From: Sphingosinicella sp041621755
Lineage (GTDB): Bacteria > Pseudomonadota > Alphaproteobacteria > Sphingomonadales > Sphingomonadaceae
Assembly (NCBI GenBank): GCA_041621755.1
Contig: JBFKAE010000002.1
Span: 3,427 to 67,426 of the forward strand
Length of the DNA: 64,000 bases
Direction: 5' to 3'
Part shown: positions 26,728 to 35,483 of the stretch, piece after piece
Layout of the letters: each line of letters begins with the position of its first letter
How positions within the stretch are numbered: the first letter of the stretch is position 1
Notes under the pieces: model-generated
What the model saw: the letters and a program-made list of their open reading frames with translations, nothing else
Told to the model about the DNA's origin: nothing
Database searches by the model: none
Position numbers and translations under genes: made by a program

Positions 26728-27524
26728 ACAGGTTACGCCTCTCTATCGGCCTATTCCGATCGCCGCGGATTATCGCTGCCGCCACATTTCTGGCGCTCGC
26801 CGGGATCTCGGCGGGGCTGACCCAGACCGCCGCACAAAGCGTCACCCAGACTGTCGATGGCCTCGATCTCGACGCGATCAAGGCACGCGCCGGGGGGCAG
26901 GCCAGCGAGGCGCAGGACTTCGTCGATGCCCTTGCAGGACGCGAATTGCCACATGCGCGCGAAGCCGAAGAGTTGCGCGATGAGGCCATGGCCGCGATGC
27001 GGGGCATCGATCCGGCCAGCCTGCCCAGGGGACCCGACGGTCCGGTCGATTTCGACGCGATCCTCGAGGGCGCTGCCGCCAATGCTTCAGCACCGATGGG
27101 GGAGGGACCGCTGTTCGTGGCCTTTGCCAGCCTCTCGATGCCCGAAGCCTCGCTCTCGCGCCTGATTGCGGACACCAGCGCGGCCGGCGGCGTGGTGGTC
27201 TTTCGCGGATTTCCGAAAGGCAGCACGCGGGCGTTCGCCGAGGGGCTTAGGCGCGTCGTCACCGACGAGCGCCAGGAAGCCCATATCGCCATCGACCCGC
27301 GCCTGTTTCGGGCATTTTCCGTCCACGCCGCACCGACCTTCGTCGTGGCAAGCCGCGCCTATGAGCTGTGCGACGGGTTCGATTGCACCTCTGTCGTTCC
27401 CGAACACGACCGCATGAGCGGCAATGTCAGCGTCGAATACGCGCTCGAGCGTTTTGCCGAAGCGCGCGGCCCCGGCACCGGAGTAGCGCATGTCGCGCTT
27501 GCCAACCTGCGCAAGGCGAGGTGA
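26724..27524 (+). CDS. trbC: TrbC pilus assembly protein (F-type)
   Basis: A 266-residue exported protein. The C-terminal domain (about 125-240) carries PLFVAFASLSMPEASLSRLI, GGVVVFRGFPKGSTRAFAE and IDPRLFRAFSVHAAPTFVV, a thioredoxin-like fold typical of F-type TrbC. TrbC interacts with TraW. The start overlaps the traU stop (ATGA). Confidence 0.88.
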   Translation: MNRLRLSIGLFRSPRIIAAATFLALAGISAGLTQTAAQSVTQTVDGLDLDAIKARAGGQASEAQDFVDALAGRELPHAREAEELRDEAMAAMRGIDPASLPRGPDGPVDFDAILEGAAANASAPMGEGPLFVAFASLSMPEASLSRLIADTSAAGGVVVFRGFPKGSTRAFAEGLRRVVTDERQEAHIAIDPRLFRAFSVHAAPTFVVASRAYELCDGFDCTSVVPEHDRMSGNVSVEYALERFAEARGPGTGVAHVALANLRKAR

Positions 27525-27525
27525 C

Positions 27526-29661
27526 ATGGCGCCCCTCGCACGAGCATCTGGTCGATCAAGGCCGCTGATCGCGAGCCTGTTGCTGTCCTGCCTGCTCTTC
27601 GCCGCCACAGCCGCGCAAGCCCAGGTCTATATCCCGCCACCCGACGATCTGATCGAGGAGCTGCCGGTGCTTCCCGCCGCCGGCGAGACGCCGCTACCGC
27701 AATCCTTGCCACCACCTCCTCCCGCACCGGATTCGATGACGCCGGAACAAGCGAAAGCCGAAGCCCGCGCTGCGGGGAGCGCGCTGCGCGAGACCTATCA
27801 GAACCTGACAAAGGCAGCAGATGCGGCAGCGCAAGTGCCGGGCTACGAGGCCACCTATCCCGGGCTCACCCAGTACTACGACAATCCCGGCGAGATGTAT
27901 GCCGCAGGCGCCGCGGAAGGCTATAGCAGCGAGGCCTACCGCACGGCAAATTCGACATCGCGCCCAACGGTCAATGTCACCCGCGACGACATTGCGCGTG
28001 CGACTGCGATCGAAGCAAGTCCCGACGCCTATCTCGATGGAGTGGGCGCCGATGGCTCGACCGGTGATTGCACGCCGCTGCCGCCCGGGCCGGGCACGCC
28101 CAACAGCGCCGAATGGACCTGCCATGTCGGCTCGCAGGTCATCGAGGAGACCAAAAGCTGCACCAGCAATCTTGTCGTTACCGAGTGGAGCGCGCTCACC
28201 TACCAGTATCTTTGCGCGATTTCGGCAGGCTTCGATGGCTGCTCCGCGCTTGCCGGCAATGGCCAGTGCCGGCGCACCGCAAGCTATCCCATCCCCGATT
28301 ACGGCATCACCATTGACTATTACGATTGCAGCAGCGCGGTTGCCGATCCCAATATCTACGTGCTGGGCACCGTTCCGGCGCCGCCGCCGCCCGGCGCCTT
28401 CGAAGTCGTGAGCAATATCTACCGCTGCAACAGTGACGGGCTGAGCGCCGCACTCACCTATGATCCGGTCACCGGCTTTCCGCTCGACTATGTAACCGGG
28501 CTCCAGCAATGCGGGTCGATTGGCTCGGAGCCTGCCTGCACCCGCACCACGCCAAGCAGTGCAGGGCTTACCGAGCGGAGTCTCTGCAAGACCTGGGATT
28601 TTGTCGGCGATCCGCTGAGCGGCGGATATCTGACCTGCATCGAGCCCGCCGCGCCCGAGGAAGTCTGGTCGTGCAGCACAACGCTCGCTGGGTTTACGCC
28701 GGAAGTCTCGGTCTCGAAGTGGTTCACCGAAAGCTGGAGCACTTCGGGCTGTCCCGACGATCCGGTCGCCTGCACGCTCCAGAACGAAATCTGCACCGCG
28801 CCCAACGAGACCCGCACGGTAGCGGGCGTGCCTGTCACGCGCCCCTGCTGGCAGAAGAGCCGCCCATATCTGTGCCAACGAATTGTCGGGGGCGGCAACG
28901 ACTGCGCCAGCCTCGAGGCCAATGCCTCGTGCTCGCTCGCGCGCGAAACCTGCCTCGACGATTCGCCCGCTGCGAACGGATCGTGCGGCGTGACCGAGCG
29001 GATCTATTCCTGCCCGATTCCCGGAAGCACTCCCGAGCCCGCGCAGTACATCTGCGGCGGCGATGTCTATTGCATCAATGGCGAGTGCGAGACGATCGAG
29101 CGCGAGGCCTCTGACGAGTTCAAGGACGCGGTTGTGGCCTTGAATGCGCTCGGCCAGGCCAATGCCGAATTCGACGAGGCGACGCTGACGCTGTTTCGCG
29201 GCACGCGCGAGACCTGTTCGCACAAGCTCTTCGGGCTTTCGAACTGCTGCTCGGGACGCGGCGTACCGCTCCTCACGCCGCTCCTGTGCAGCCCGTCCGA
29301 AGTCCTGCTTGACCAGAAGGACGATGCAGGCCTGTGCCACAAGGTCGGGACCTATTGCTCCTCGAGTTTCCTCGGCATCTGCAAGACCAGGAAAGAGGTC
29401 TACTGCTGCTTTGAATCGAAGATCAGCCGCATCCTCCAGGAACAGGGCCGCCCCCAGCTTGGCAAGTCCTGGGGCAAACCCAAGACCGAGACTTGCGAAG
29501 GCTTTACTGTGTTCGAGTTCCAGCGGCTCGACCTCTCGGTCATGGATTTTTCTGAAGTCTATGCCGAATTCGTCGAGGCCGCGAAGCTTCCCGATGAGGC
29601 CGCCACGCTCGTCGAAATCCAGCGCCGGATCGAAGCCTATTACGAAAGCCACCAGCCATGA
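27526..29661 (+). CDS. traN: TraN mating-pair stabilisation protein
   Basis: A 711-residue outer-membrane or surface protein. A signal peptide (about 1-33, ending AQA) is followed by a Pro-rich stretch, a helical region, and from about residue 185 a Cys-rich domain with more than 40 cysteines (CTSNLVV, CTLQNEIC, CSLARETC, HKLFGLSNCCSG, YCCFESKISRI). This layout is TraN, which binds outer-membrane proteins of the recipient and sets host range. The tip domain differs between plasmids; the partner cannot be predicted here. The ATG at 27526 is one base after the trbC stop. Confidence 0.9.
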   Translation: MAPLARASGRSRPLIASLLLSCLLFAATAAQAQVYIPPPDDLIEELPVLPAAGETPLPQSLPPPPPAPDSMTPEQAKAEARAAGSALRETYQNLTKAADAAAQVPGYEATYPGLTQYYDNPGEMYAAGAAEGYSSEAYRTANSTSRPTVNVTRDDIARATAIEASPDAYLDGVGADGSTGDCTPLPPGPGTPNSAEWTCHVGSQVIEETKSCTSNLVVTEWSALTYQYLCAISAGFDGCSALAGNGQCRRTASYPIPDYGITIDYYDCSSAVADPNIYVLGTVPAPPPPGAFEVVSNIYRCNSDGLSAALTYDPVTGFPLDYVTGLQQCGSIGSEPACTRTTPSSAGLTERSLCKTWDFVGDPLSGGYLTCIEPAAPEEVWSCSTTLAGFTPEVSVSKWFTESWSTSGCPDDPVACTLQNEICTAPNETRTVAGVPVTRPCWQKSRPYLCQRIVGGGNDCASLEANASCSLARETCLDDSPAANGSCGVTERIYSCPIPGSTPEPAQYICGGDVYCINGECETIEREASDEFKDAVVALNALGQANAEFDEATLTLFRGTRETCSHKLFGLSNCCSGRGVPLLTPLLCSPSEVLLDQKDDAGLCHKVGTYCSSSFLGICKTRKEVYCCFESKISRILQEQGRPQLGKSWGKPKTETCEGFTVFEFQRLDLSVMDFSEVYAEFVEAAKLPDEAATLVEIQRRIEAYYESHQP

Positions 29662-29686
29662 GCCCCCAGAAGGTCAGGAACCGATC

Positions 29687-30514
29687 GTGATCCACGCCAA
29701 GGCCATCCCCATCGCCGCCGGCTTTGCCGCGAGCCTCGCTCTCAATCTCCTCGCACCAGGTGGCGCACGCGCGGCCAGCGGCGACGGCATCGAGGTCGAG
29801 CAGGCCGAGGACAGCTTCTACTGCAAGGAGCGCAAGCTTGGCACATGGTTCTATTGCGAAGACCCACGGCCCGAGCCCGGTAGCCCCGAGGCTGCCGCGC
29901 AGGTCCCGGCACGCGAGCGTCTGGCGGCAATCTCCACTGCGCTTGAGGAACTGAAGGCGCGCGCGATTCTCGAGCCCACCCCGGAAAATGTGACCGCTTA
30001 CGTGCGCTTCCAGCGCGAACAACTCGACCGATCCTCGCTATTCGCCGATGTCTGGCAGCGCGCGCTCTGGCAGGATCCGGGTCTCGACTACACGCTCCAG
30101 CGCCCGGTCTCGACCCTGGGTAAGCGGGCATGGATCGATCAGCGCAAGACCGACCGCGATCTTGCCATGTCCCGGCTCTCGCAGCGCTACGGCGTGTTCT
30201 ATTTCTATGCCTCGAGCTGCGGGGCCTGCGAGATCTTCGGACCGATCCTCAAATCGGTGAGCGACAAGTTCGGGCTGGCCGTGCTCGCGGTCTCGATGGA
30301 CGGCGGACCCTCGGCGAGTTTTCCGGACTATGTCGTCGATGCGGGGCAATACGAGCGGCTCGGTCTCGGCGCCGACCGCCAGGTGCCGGCGCTGGTGCTC
30401 TTCGACAGCGTGACAAAGCAGCCCATGCCGATCGGCTACGGCATCCTCAGCCAAGACGAGATCATGGACCGGGTGTTCCAGCTCACCCAGGTCCAGCCCG
30501 GGAGCGACTACTGA
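29687..30514 (+). CDS. traF: TraF thioredoxin-like conjugation protein
   Basis: A 275-residue periplasmic protein with a signal peptide and a C-terminal thioredoxin-like domain. The catalytic-looking pair SSCGAC (Cys178, Cys181) is followed by a GLAVLAVSMDGG strand and a RQVPALVLF cis-Pro loop. The N-terminal half (SFYCKERKLGTWFYCE) is TraF-typical. F TraF itself lacks a full CxxC in some versions; here it is intact, so an oxidoreductase role is possible. The start is a GTG with AGGA upstream; an upstream frame overlapping traN has no leader. Confidence 0.9.
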   Translation: MIHAKAIPIAAGFAASLALNLLAPGGARAASGDGIEVEQAEDSFYCKERKLGTWFYCEDPRPEPGSPEAAAQVPARERLAAISTALEELKARAILEPTPENVTAYVRFQREQLDRSSLFADVWQRALWQDPGLDYTLQRPVSTLGKRAWIDQRKTDRDLAMSRLSQRYGVFYFYASSCGACEIFGPILKSVSDKFGLAVLAVSMDGGPSASFPDYVVDAGQYERLGLGADRQVPALVLFDSVTKQPMPIGYGILSQDEIMDRVFQLTQVQPGSDY

Positions 30515-31953
30515 TGCGCGCGCGGCTGTTTCATGCCTCGCGCCGCGCCATAGCGGTCGTGCTCTCCGCATCAATCGTGCTGACAGCCCCCGTTCCCGCA
30601 TCCGCCGGGGTCGAAAGCGAGATGCAAAGCTTCATGACCGAAATGGGCGCGCAGGCCAATGTGACCGGCCCTTCGGCCTACCAGGGCCAGTCGGCGGGTT
30701 ATTATTCGGGAGGCGCGATGTGGGCGCGCTTTCCGCAAAAGAACATCCAGCCCTTCAATATCCAGCTGCCCCATGCACGCGCCGGGTGCGGGGGCATCGA
30801 CCTCTTCGCCGGATCGTTCTCGTTCATCAACACCGCCGAACTCGTCGCGATGCTCAAGGCCACCGCCAACAATGCGCTGGGCTTCGCCTTCAAGCTCGCG
30901 ATCGACACGATCTCGCCCGAGATTGGCAAGGTCATGGATGAGCTCGCGCAGAAAGTGCAGCAGATGAACCAGATGAACATTTCGTCCTGCGAAACCGCGC
31001 AGGCGCTGGTCGGCGGGCTCTGGCCCAAGACCGACACCGCATCCTCGGTGATCTGCGAGGCAATCGCGAACAGCCAGGGCGCGGTCGCCGACTGGGCGAG
31101 AGCGCGCCAACAGTGCAACAATGGCGGCCAGCGCGAGGCCTTGAAGGCCGGCAATTCCGATCCCGACATGCAGGAACAGGCCGGCATGCCCAACAACTAC
31201 ACCTGGGAGGCCCTGGGCAAGAAATACGGCGGATTCGACACCCAGTTCCGCGAATTCCTGATGACGCTGGTCGGCACCGTGATCTACGATCCGGCAGGCA
31301 GCGGCGGCAAGCCGCGCGTCCAGTTTATCGGCCCGGCGGATTCGGCGCTCATCAGCGCCATGCTCGATGGCACCTCGGCCGCGCCGCACAAGGTCTGGTC
31401 GTGCGGGTCGGACACCACCAAATGCATGAATCCGGCCGAGACCGCGTTGGTGATCGGACCCAATGCGGCGCTGAAAGCCAGGGTCCGTACGCTGATCGAA
31501 TCGATGGCCTTGAAGGTGCGCGATCCGGGCGCATCGCTGACCCCTGCCGAGGTGCAGCTGCTCGGCATGGCAAGCGTGCCAGTCTACAAGATCGTCACCG
31601 TCAGCGCGGCAGCCGAGTTCGGCATCTCCGCGCAGGAGATCAACGATCTCTCCGAAATCGTCGCGATCGACCTCGTCACGACCATGACCATGCGCTTCAT
31701 CGACATGGCGGTGAACGCGCGCTCGGACTTCAACGGGGCGGATGCCGACAGCTTGCGCGAGTGGCGCGAGGGGCTTTACGAGACCCGCCGGAATTTCCTC
31801 GGACTCTCGGCGCGCACATCGCAACGGTTCGACCAGACCTTCGCCCTCATCCAGCGCACGCAGATGATGGAAAAGACCCTGCGCTCGCAGCTCTCGCCGC
31901 AGATGTCGGCGGCGCTCAGATTCTCGCGCACGCTCAACCAGCAGGTCCAGTAG
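30514..31953 (+). CDS. traH: TraH conjugation protein
   Basis: A 479-residue periplasmic protein. A signal peptide (about 1-30) is followed by YYSGGAMWARFPQKNIQPFN, RAGCGGIDLFAGSFSFINT and repeated Asn/Gln-rich helices, as in F TraH. It acts in pilus assembly with TraF, TraU and TraW. The ATG overlaps the traF stop by one base, and traG begins 15 bases after its stop. Confidence 0.92.
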   Translation: MRARLFHASRRAIAVVLSASIVLTAPVPASAGVESEMQSFMTEMGAQANVTGPSAYQGQSAGYYSGGAMWARFPQKNIQPFNIQLPHARAGCGGIDLFAGSFSFINTAELVAMLKATANNALGFAFKLAIDTISPEIGKVMDELAQKVQQMNQMNISSCETAQALVGGLWPKTDTASSVICEAIANSQGAVADWARARQQCNNGGQREALKAGNSDPDMQEQAGMPNNYTWEALGKKYGGFDTQFREFLMTLVGTVIYDPAGSGGKPRVQFIGPADSALISAMLDGTSAAPHKVWSCGSDTTKCMNPAETALVIGPNAALKARVRTLIESMALKVRDPGASLTPAEVQLLGMASVPVYKIVTVSAAAEFGISAQEINDLSEIVAIDLVTTMTMRFIDMAVNARSDFNGADADSLREWREGLYETRRNFLGLSARTSQRFDQTFALIQRTQMMEKTLRSQLSPQMSAALRFSRTLNQQVQ

Positions 31954-31968
31954 GGGCGGGCGAGGGCG

Positions 31969-34900
31969 ATGCTCGAGGTCTTCACCGTCGGGGGCGGCGA
32001 GTATCTCGTCAACACCTTCAACGCGATCGCTGCCTGGACCGGCTCGGGCGGATTCAAGGCGCTGATCCGCGTCTGCATGGTCATGGGGCTGATCTACGCC
32101 CTGCTGATCACCGCGATGGATCTCGACTGGCGCGCGTGGTTTCGCTGGTTCGTCCAGTCGACACTGATCTACCTCGTGCTCATGGTGCCGACCGTCACGG
32201 TCAAGGTCACCGACCGTATCAATCCCGGCCTTGCGCCCGCGACGGTCGCCAACGTGCCGATTGGCCTGGGGGTCATGGCCTCGTTCACCAGCCAGGTAAG
32301 CGATTACCTCACGCGCACCGCCGAGACGGTCTTTGTCATGCCCGCCGCGCTCAACTATTCGACAGGCGGGTTCGTCTATGGCGCGCGGCTGTGGGACAAG
32401 GTGCGCGGCTTCGAGATCCGCGATCCCGTCTTCAGGGCGAACCTTGACGGCTATCTCAAGCAATGCGCCTACTACGACATCCTGCTCGGCACCAAGAGCC
32501 TTCGGCTCCTTTCCGAATCCAATGATCTCTGGGCCGACCTCGGGGTCAATGCCGCCACCAACCGCGGTATGAAATTCCTCACCGATACCGGGGGCGGGGC
32601 GGTCGATATCGAGGGGAGGACCTGCGCCGAGGCCTGGGTGCTGCTCGACGCGCAGTGGGATGGGGCGATCAACGCCTATGCGCTGCCGTTCGCCCATTCG
32701 ATGTATCCCAAGCTCACCCAGGCGGCAGCCGGCGCACGGCTTGCCGCCGACGTGCCCGTGGTCGCACAATTGCTCACGGGTACCGCCATGACCCGGAACC
32801 AGTTCTTCAAGCAAAAGAGCATGGTCGATGCCTTCGAGGCGGCCCAGCTTGATTTCGGCAATGCCGATGCCGACGCCTTCGCCCTGCAGCGCGCCGATGC
32901 TCAGACCCGCAATGCGATGACCACGGCTGCCGAGCAGGGGCTGATCTGGATACCGGTTCTGGGCGTCGTGCTCACGCTCGTCTTCTACGCGCTGTTCCCG
33001 GTGGTGTTTCCGCTGTTGCTGTTCCCGCGCACCGGCATCGCGACGCTCAAGGGCTATTTCGCGGGGTTCTTCTACCTCGCCGCCTGGGGCCCGCTCTACG
33101 TCCTCATTCACATGTTCATCATGGACCGGCTCGCCAGCCAGACCGTTGCCAGCACCGCTGGCGGGGTGAGCCTTGTCACCTGGGCCGGGATCGACGCTGT
33201 CAACCAGGACGTGGCGACGATGGCCGGGTTCCTGATGATGTCGGTGCCGGTCCTTGCGCTGATGGTCATGCGCGGCACGCTCTCGGTCGCGCACAATATG
33301 GGGGCACTTCTGTCTCCAGCCCAGGGCGCGGCCGATGCCGCCGCGCTCGAACGAACCACCGGCAATTATGCGTTCGGCGATGTCAGCTACGGCAACCTCA
33401 ACGCCGAGAACCGGCAGATGGCGCAGTGGAACCTTGCTCCCAATCTCATGGCGGGGGCGCCGCAGGCGAGCCTGCGCGGCGAGGACGGACGCATGTACCG
33501 CACCTATGGCGATGGCCATTCGGTGATCGATGCGAGCGGCGCGATTTCGCAATTGCCGTTCAAGGCGACGATGACGCGCGGCTATGCCAGTGATCTCAGG
33601 AACCAGGGCCAGTGGTATCTCAACGAGGCCGACCGGATCGAGAACGGCACGTCGACTACCTGGTCCAGTTCGCGCGGGCGGTTCGGCAGCGAAGTCGCCG
33701 CATCGAGCCAGGTCACCGGCTCGCGCAGCGAAAGTGGTTCACGCGCATCCGACACGCACAATGTCGGCGGCAATGTCCTCATCGAAGGCTCGTCGGGCAA
33801 GTCAACCCGCGAGGTCACGAACGATGACCTGATCCTGCGGCAGGGGAATAGTCGTACCTACTCCGACTTCGAAAATCGGACGTTTGGCTATTCACTCGGG
33901 TTAGGGGGGCGCTTGTCTGGCGGTTCTCCGGGTGGTGCAGGGAAGGGAAAGCCCGACGCAAATTCGGGCAGCAGCGGAGGCAATGTAGAAGCGGGCAAGG
34001 GAGCCGGATTGTCTGGCTCGTTGAGCGTCAATGGTTATGGCAGAAAGGAATGGGGCGAAGATTCCCGAGCAAGCAGCGAGCGGTCGTCAACAAACCAGGT
34101 CACCCGTGGCACTGACAAGTCGGAGGACGTTGGCAGCCGCGTCGTGATCAGCGACAATGCGGGCGATGTGCAATCGAGCGGGACCTACAGCCAGGACTCC
34201 GATTATTCCGATTCGAGCCAGTCGCGCACCAGCAGTGGCGGAACCGACTGGCGCGTCGCCGAAGCCGAGGAACGCCGGGCCGCCGCTGCACGCTACCGCG
34301 AGATCGGCGGTCGCATGATGTCGGAAGCCAGCTATGCGGAGAGCCATGGCTTCCAGGTCTCGAGCGACATGTCGAACCTTATCCAGGAGCGCTACGAGAC
34401 GCTGCAACGCGAACATCCCGAATGGCACCTGCCCGATATCTCCAACCCGCGGCTCGACTACCGCGATATCGCCCGGCGCGACCAGGCGATCAGCTTCATC
34501 ATGGACGACTTGATGAGCGACTTGCGCAGCCGCCGGATCGACGAACTGGCCGATGTCGCGAAGATTGCGGGGCAGGGCACTCTGGGTTCGGCCGCCGATC
34601 TCGATATCCCCGCAGGCGTGCCGCTACCAACCGGAAGTCTGAGCGAGAGCAGGTTGATCACGCAGGACTTTGCTGGGCCGGTCGATGGGGCCGCCATGGC
34701 ACGCGAGCTCGGACTTGGGATCAAACGCGGCGCGCGGCTCGACCGGATGGACGGATCGCTGGTCCCGGCGATGAGTGCGGTCGCGGAAGAGGCAAGCGCG
34801 CTTGGCCTGCCAAGGCCAGTCGTAACCTCAGGGAACGACAGCGACCAGCATGTCGCCGGCTCTGCGCATTATGCCAATCGCGCGCTCGACTTTAGGGGCA

Positions 34901-35040
34901 ACAACATTTCCGACCAGCAGGGCGAGCAATGGGCCGCGCGTGTGCGCGAGCGCCTTGGCCCATCCTATGCTGTCGACTTCGAGCGGTTCCCCGACAACCC
35001 GGCGCGCGACCACCTGCATGTGGCCAAGCGCAAGAATTGA
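31969..35040 (+). CDS. traG: TraG with C-terminal M15-peptidase-like domain
   Basis: A 1023-residue protein. The N-terminal 450 residues have several membrane helices and the TraG core (VGGGEYLVNTFNAIAAWTGS; RTGIATLKGYFAGFFYLAAW), which in F acts in pilus assembly (VirB6-like) and mating-pair stabilisation. Residues 560-760 are Ser/Gly-rich and low-complexity. The last 65 residues hold SAHYANRALD (His967, Asp974) and DHLHV (His1017), the zinc-ligand pattern S-x-H-x6-D ... H-x-H of M15 peptidoglycan peptidases. A wall-cutting activity at the TraG C-terminus is therefore possible; this part is usually not described for F TraG. Confidence 0.9.
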   Translation: MLEVFTVGGGEYLVNTFNAIAAWTGSGGFKALIRVCMVMGLIYALLITAMDLDWRAWFRWFVQSTLIYLVLMVPTVTVKVTDRINPGLAPATVANVPIGLGVMASFTSQVSDYLTRTAETVFVMPAALNYSTGGFVYGARLWDKVRGFEIRDPVFRANLDGYLKQCAYYDILLGTKSLRLLSESNDLWADLGVNAATNRGMKFLTDTGGGAVDIEGRTCAEAWVLLDAQWDGAINAYALPFAHSMYPKLTQAAAGARLAADVPVVAQLLTGTAMTRNQFFKQKSMVDAFEAAQLDFGNADADAFALQRADAQTRNAMTTAAEQGLIWIPVLGVVLTLVFYALFPVVFPLLLFPRTGIATLKGYFAGFFYLAAWGPLYVLIHMFIMDRLASQTVASTAGGVSLVTWAGIDAVNQDVATMAGFLMMSVPVLALMVMRGTLSVAHNMGALLSPAQGAADAAALERTTGNYAFGDVSYGNLNAENRQMAQWNLAPNLMAGAPQASLRGEDGRMYRTYGDGHSVIDASGAISQLPFKATMTRGYASDLRNQGQWYLNEADRIENGTSTTWSSSRGRFGSEVAASSQVTGSRSESGSRASDTHNVGGNVLIEGSSGKSTREVTNDDLILRQGNSRTYSDFENRTFGYSLGLGGRLSGGSPGGAGKGKPDANSGSSGGNVEAGKGAGLSGSLSVNGYGRKEWGEDSRASSERSSTNQVTRGTDKSEDVGSRVVISDNAGDVQSSGTYSQDSDYSDSSQSRTSSGGTDWRVAEAEERRAAAARYREIGGRMMSEASYAESHGFQVSSDMSNLIQERYETLQREHPEWHLPDISNPRLDYRDIARRDQAISFIMDDLMSDLRSRRIDELADVAKIAGQGTLGSAADLDIPAGVPLPTGSLSESRLITQDFAGPVDGAAMARELGLGIKRGARLDRMDGSLVPAMSAVAEEASALGLPRPVVTSGNDSDQHVAGSAHYANRALDFRGNNISDQQGEQWAARVRERLGPSYAVDFERFPDNPARDHLHVAKRKN

Positions 35041-35045
35041 ATGAT

Positions 35046-35240
35046 CTAATTGATCAGGCCTGCCTCGAACGCCATCAGGATGAGGAAGCCTATCGAGAGA
35101 ATGACGAGAGCAATTGTGTATGGCTCGAATGCAAAGCTGCCAGTCGGCTCATTCGACAGGATTTCACCAGTCACAGGGTCGCAGTCAACGCCTTTGGCAT
35201 TGATTGGCAAGCCATCGAGTCCGTAGCGATCATGGTCCAT
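35046..35240 (-). CDS. Small single-helix membrane protein
   Basis: A 64-residue protein with a polar N-terminus (DGLPINAKGVDCDPVTGEIL) and one C-terminal membrane helix (about 41-60). GGAAGAG precedes the ATG at 35240. It lies tail-to-tail with traG, five bases apart. No family is recognised; real translation is plausible from the ribosome-binding site and helix. Confidence 0.5.
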   Translation of the reverse strand: MDHDRYGLDGLPINAKGVDCDPVTGEILSNEPTGSFAFEPYTIALVILSIGFLILMAFEAGLIN

Positions 35241-35448
35241 GGCAGGCTCTTCCTTGTCCCCGCATGGATAACCCGATCGGGCTCGATTTTCAATCGGATG
35301 GCCGGGCAAATCAGCGCCCCACGCCCCTGCCGCTCCATCCTCCTCCCGCAGCGCGCATGCGCTGGATTGCAGCGTTTGGACGCCGACGGCAAAGCCCGAC
35401 ATTCCACCTGCTGTTCCCTGAGCAGGCACTCTCAATGTCAATTTAACC

Positions 35449-35478
35449 TTGCAATCGTGGAGTTAAACTCCATAAATG
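35449..35478 (+). promoter_or_regulatory. Promoter with central palindrome, possible leaderless start
   Basis: TTGCAA (35449-35454, approximate) and TAAATG (35473-35478) are separated by 18 bases, which hold the palindrome TGGAGTT-A-AACTCCA (35458-35472). The next ATG (35484) would be at the transcription start, so the ATPase message may be leaderless. A repressor or activator dimer could bind the spacer. Confidence 0.5.
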
Positions 35479-35483
35479 CAAGG

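Noticed and set aside
27694..29652. 652-codon open frame on the minus strand
   Set aside because: It is antisense to the whole of traN; high GC creates long mirror frames. It has no domain and is rich in Arg, Gly and Ala.
30571..33552. 993-codon open frame on the minus strand
   Set aside because: Antisense to traH and traG, with His/Arg/Glu-rich low complexity and no recognisable motif.
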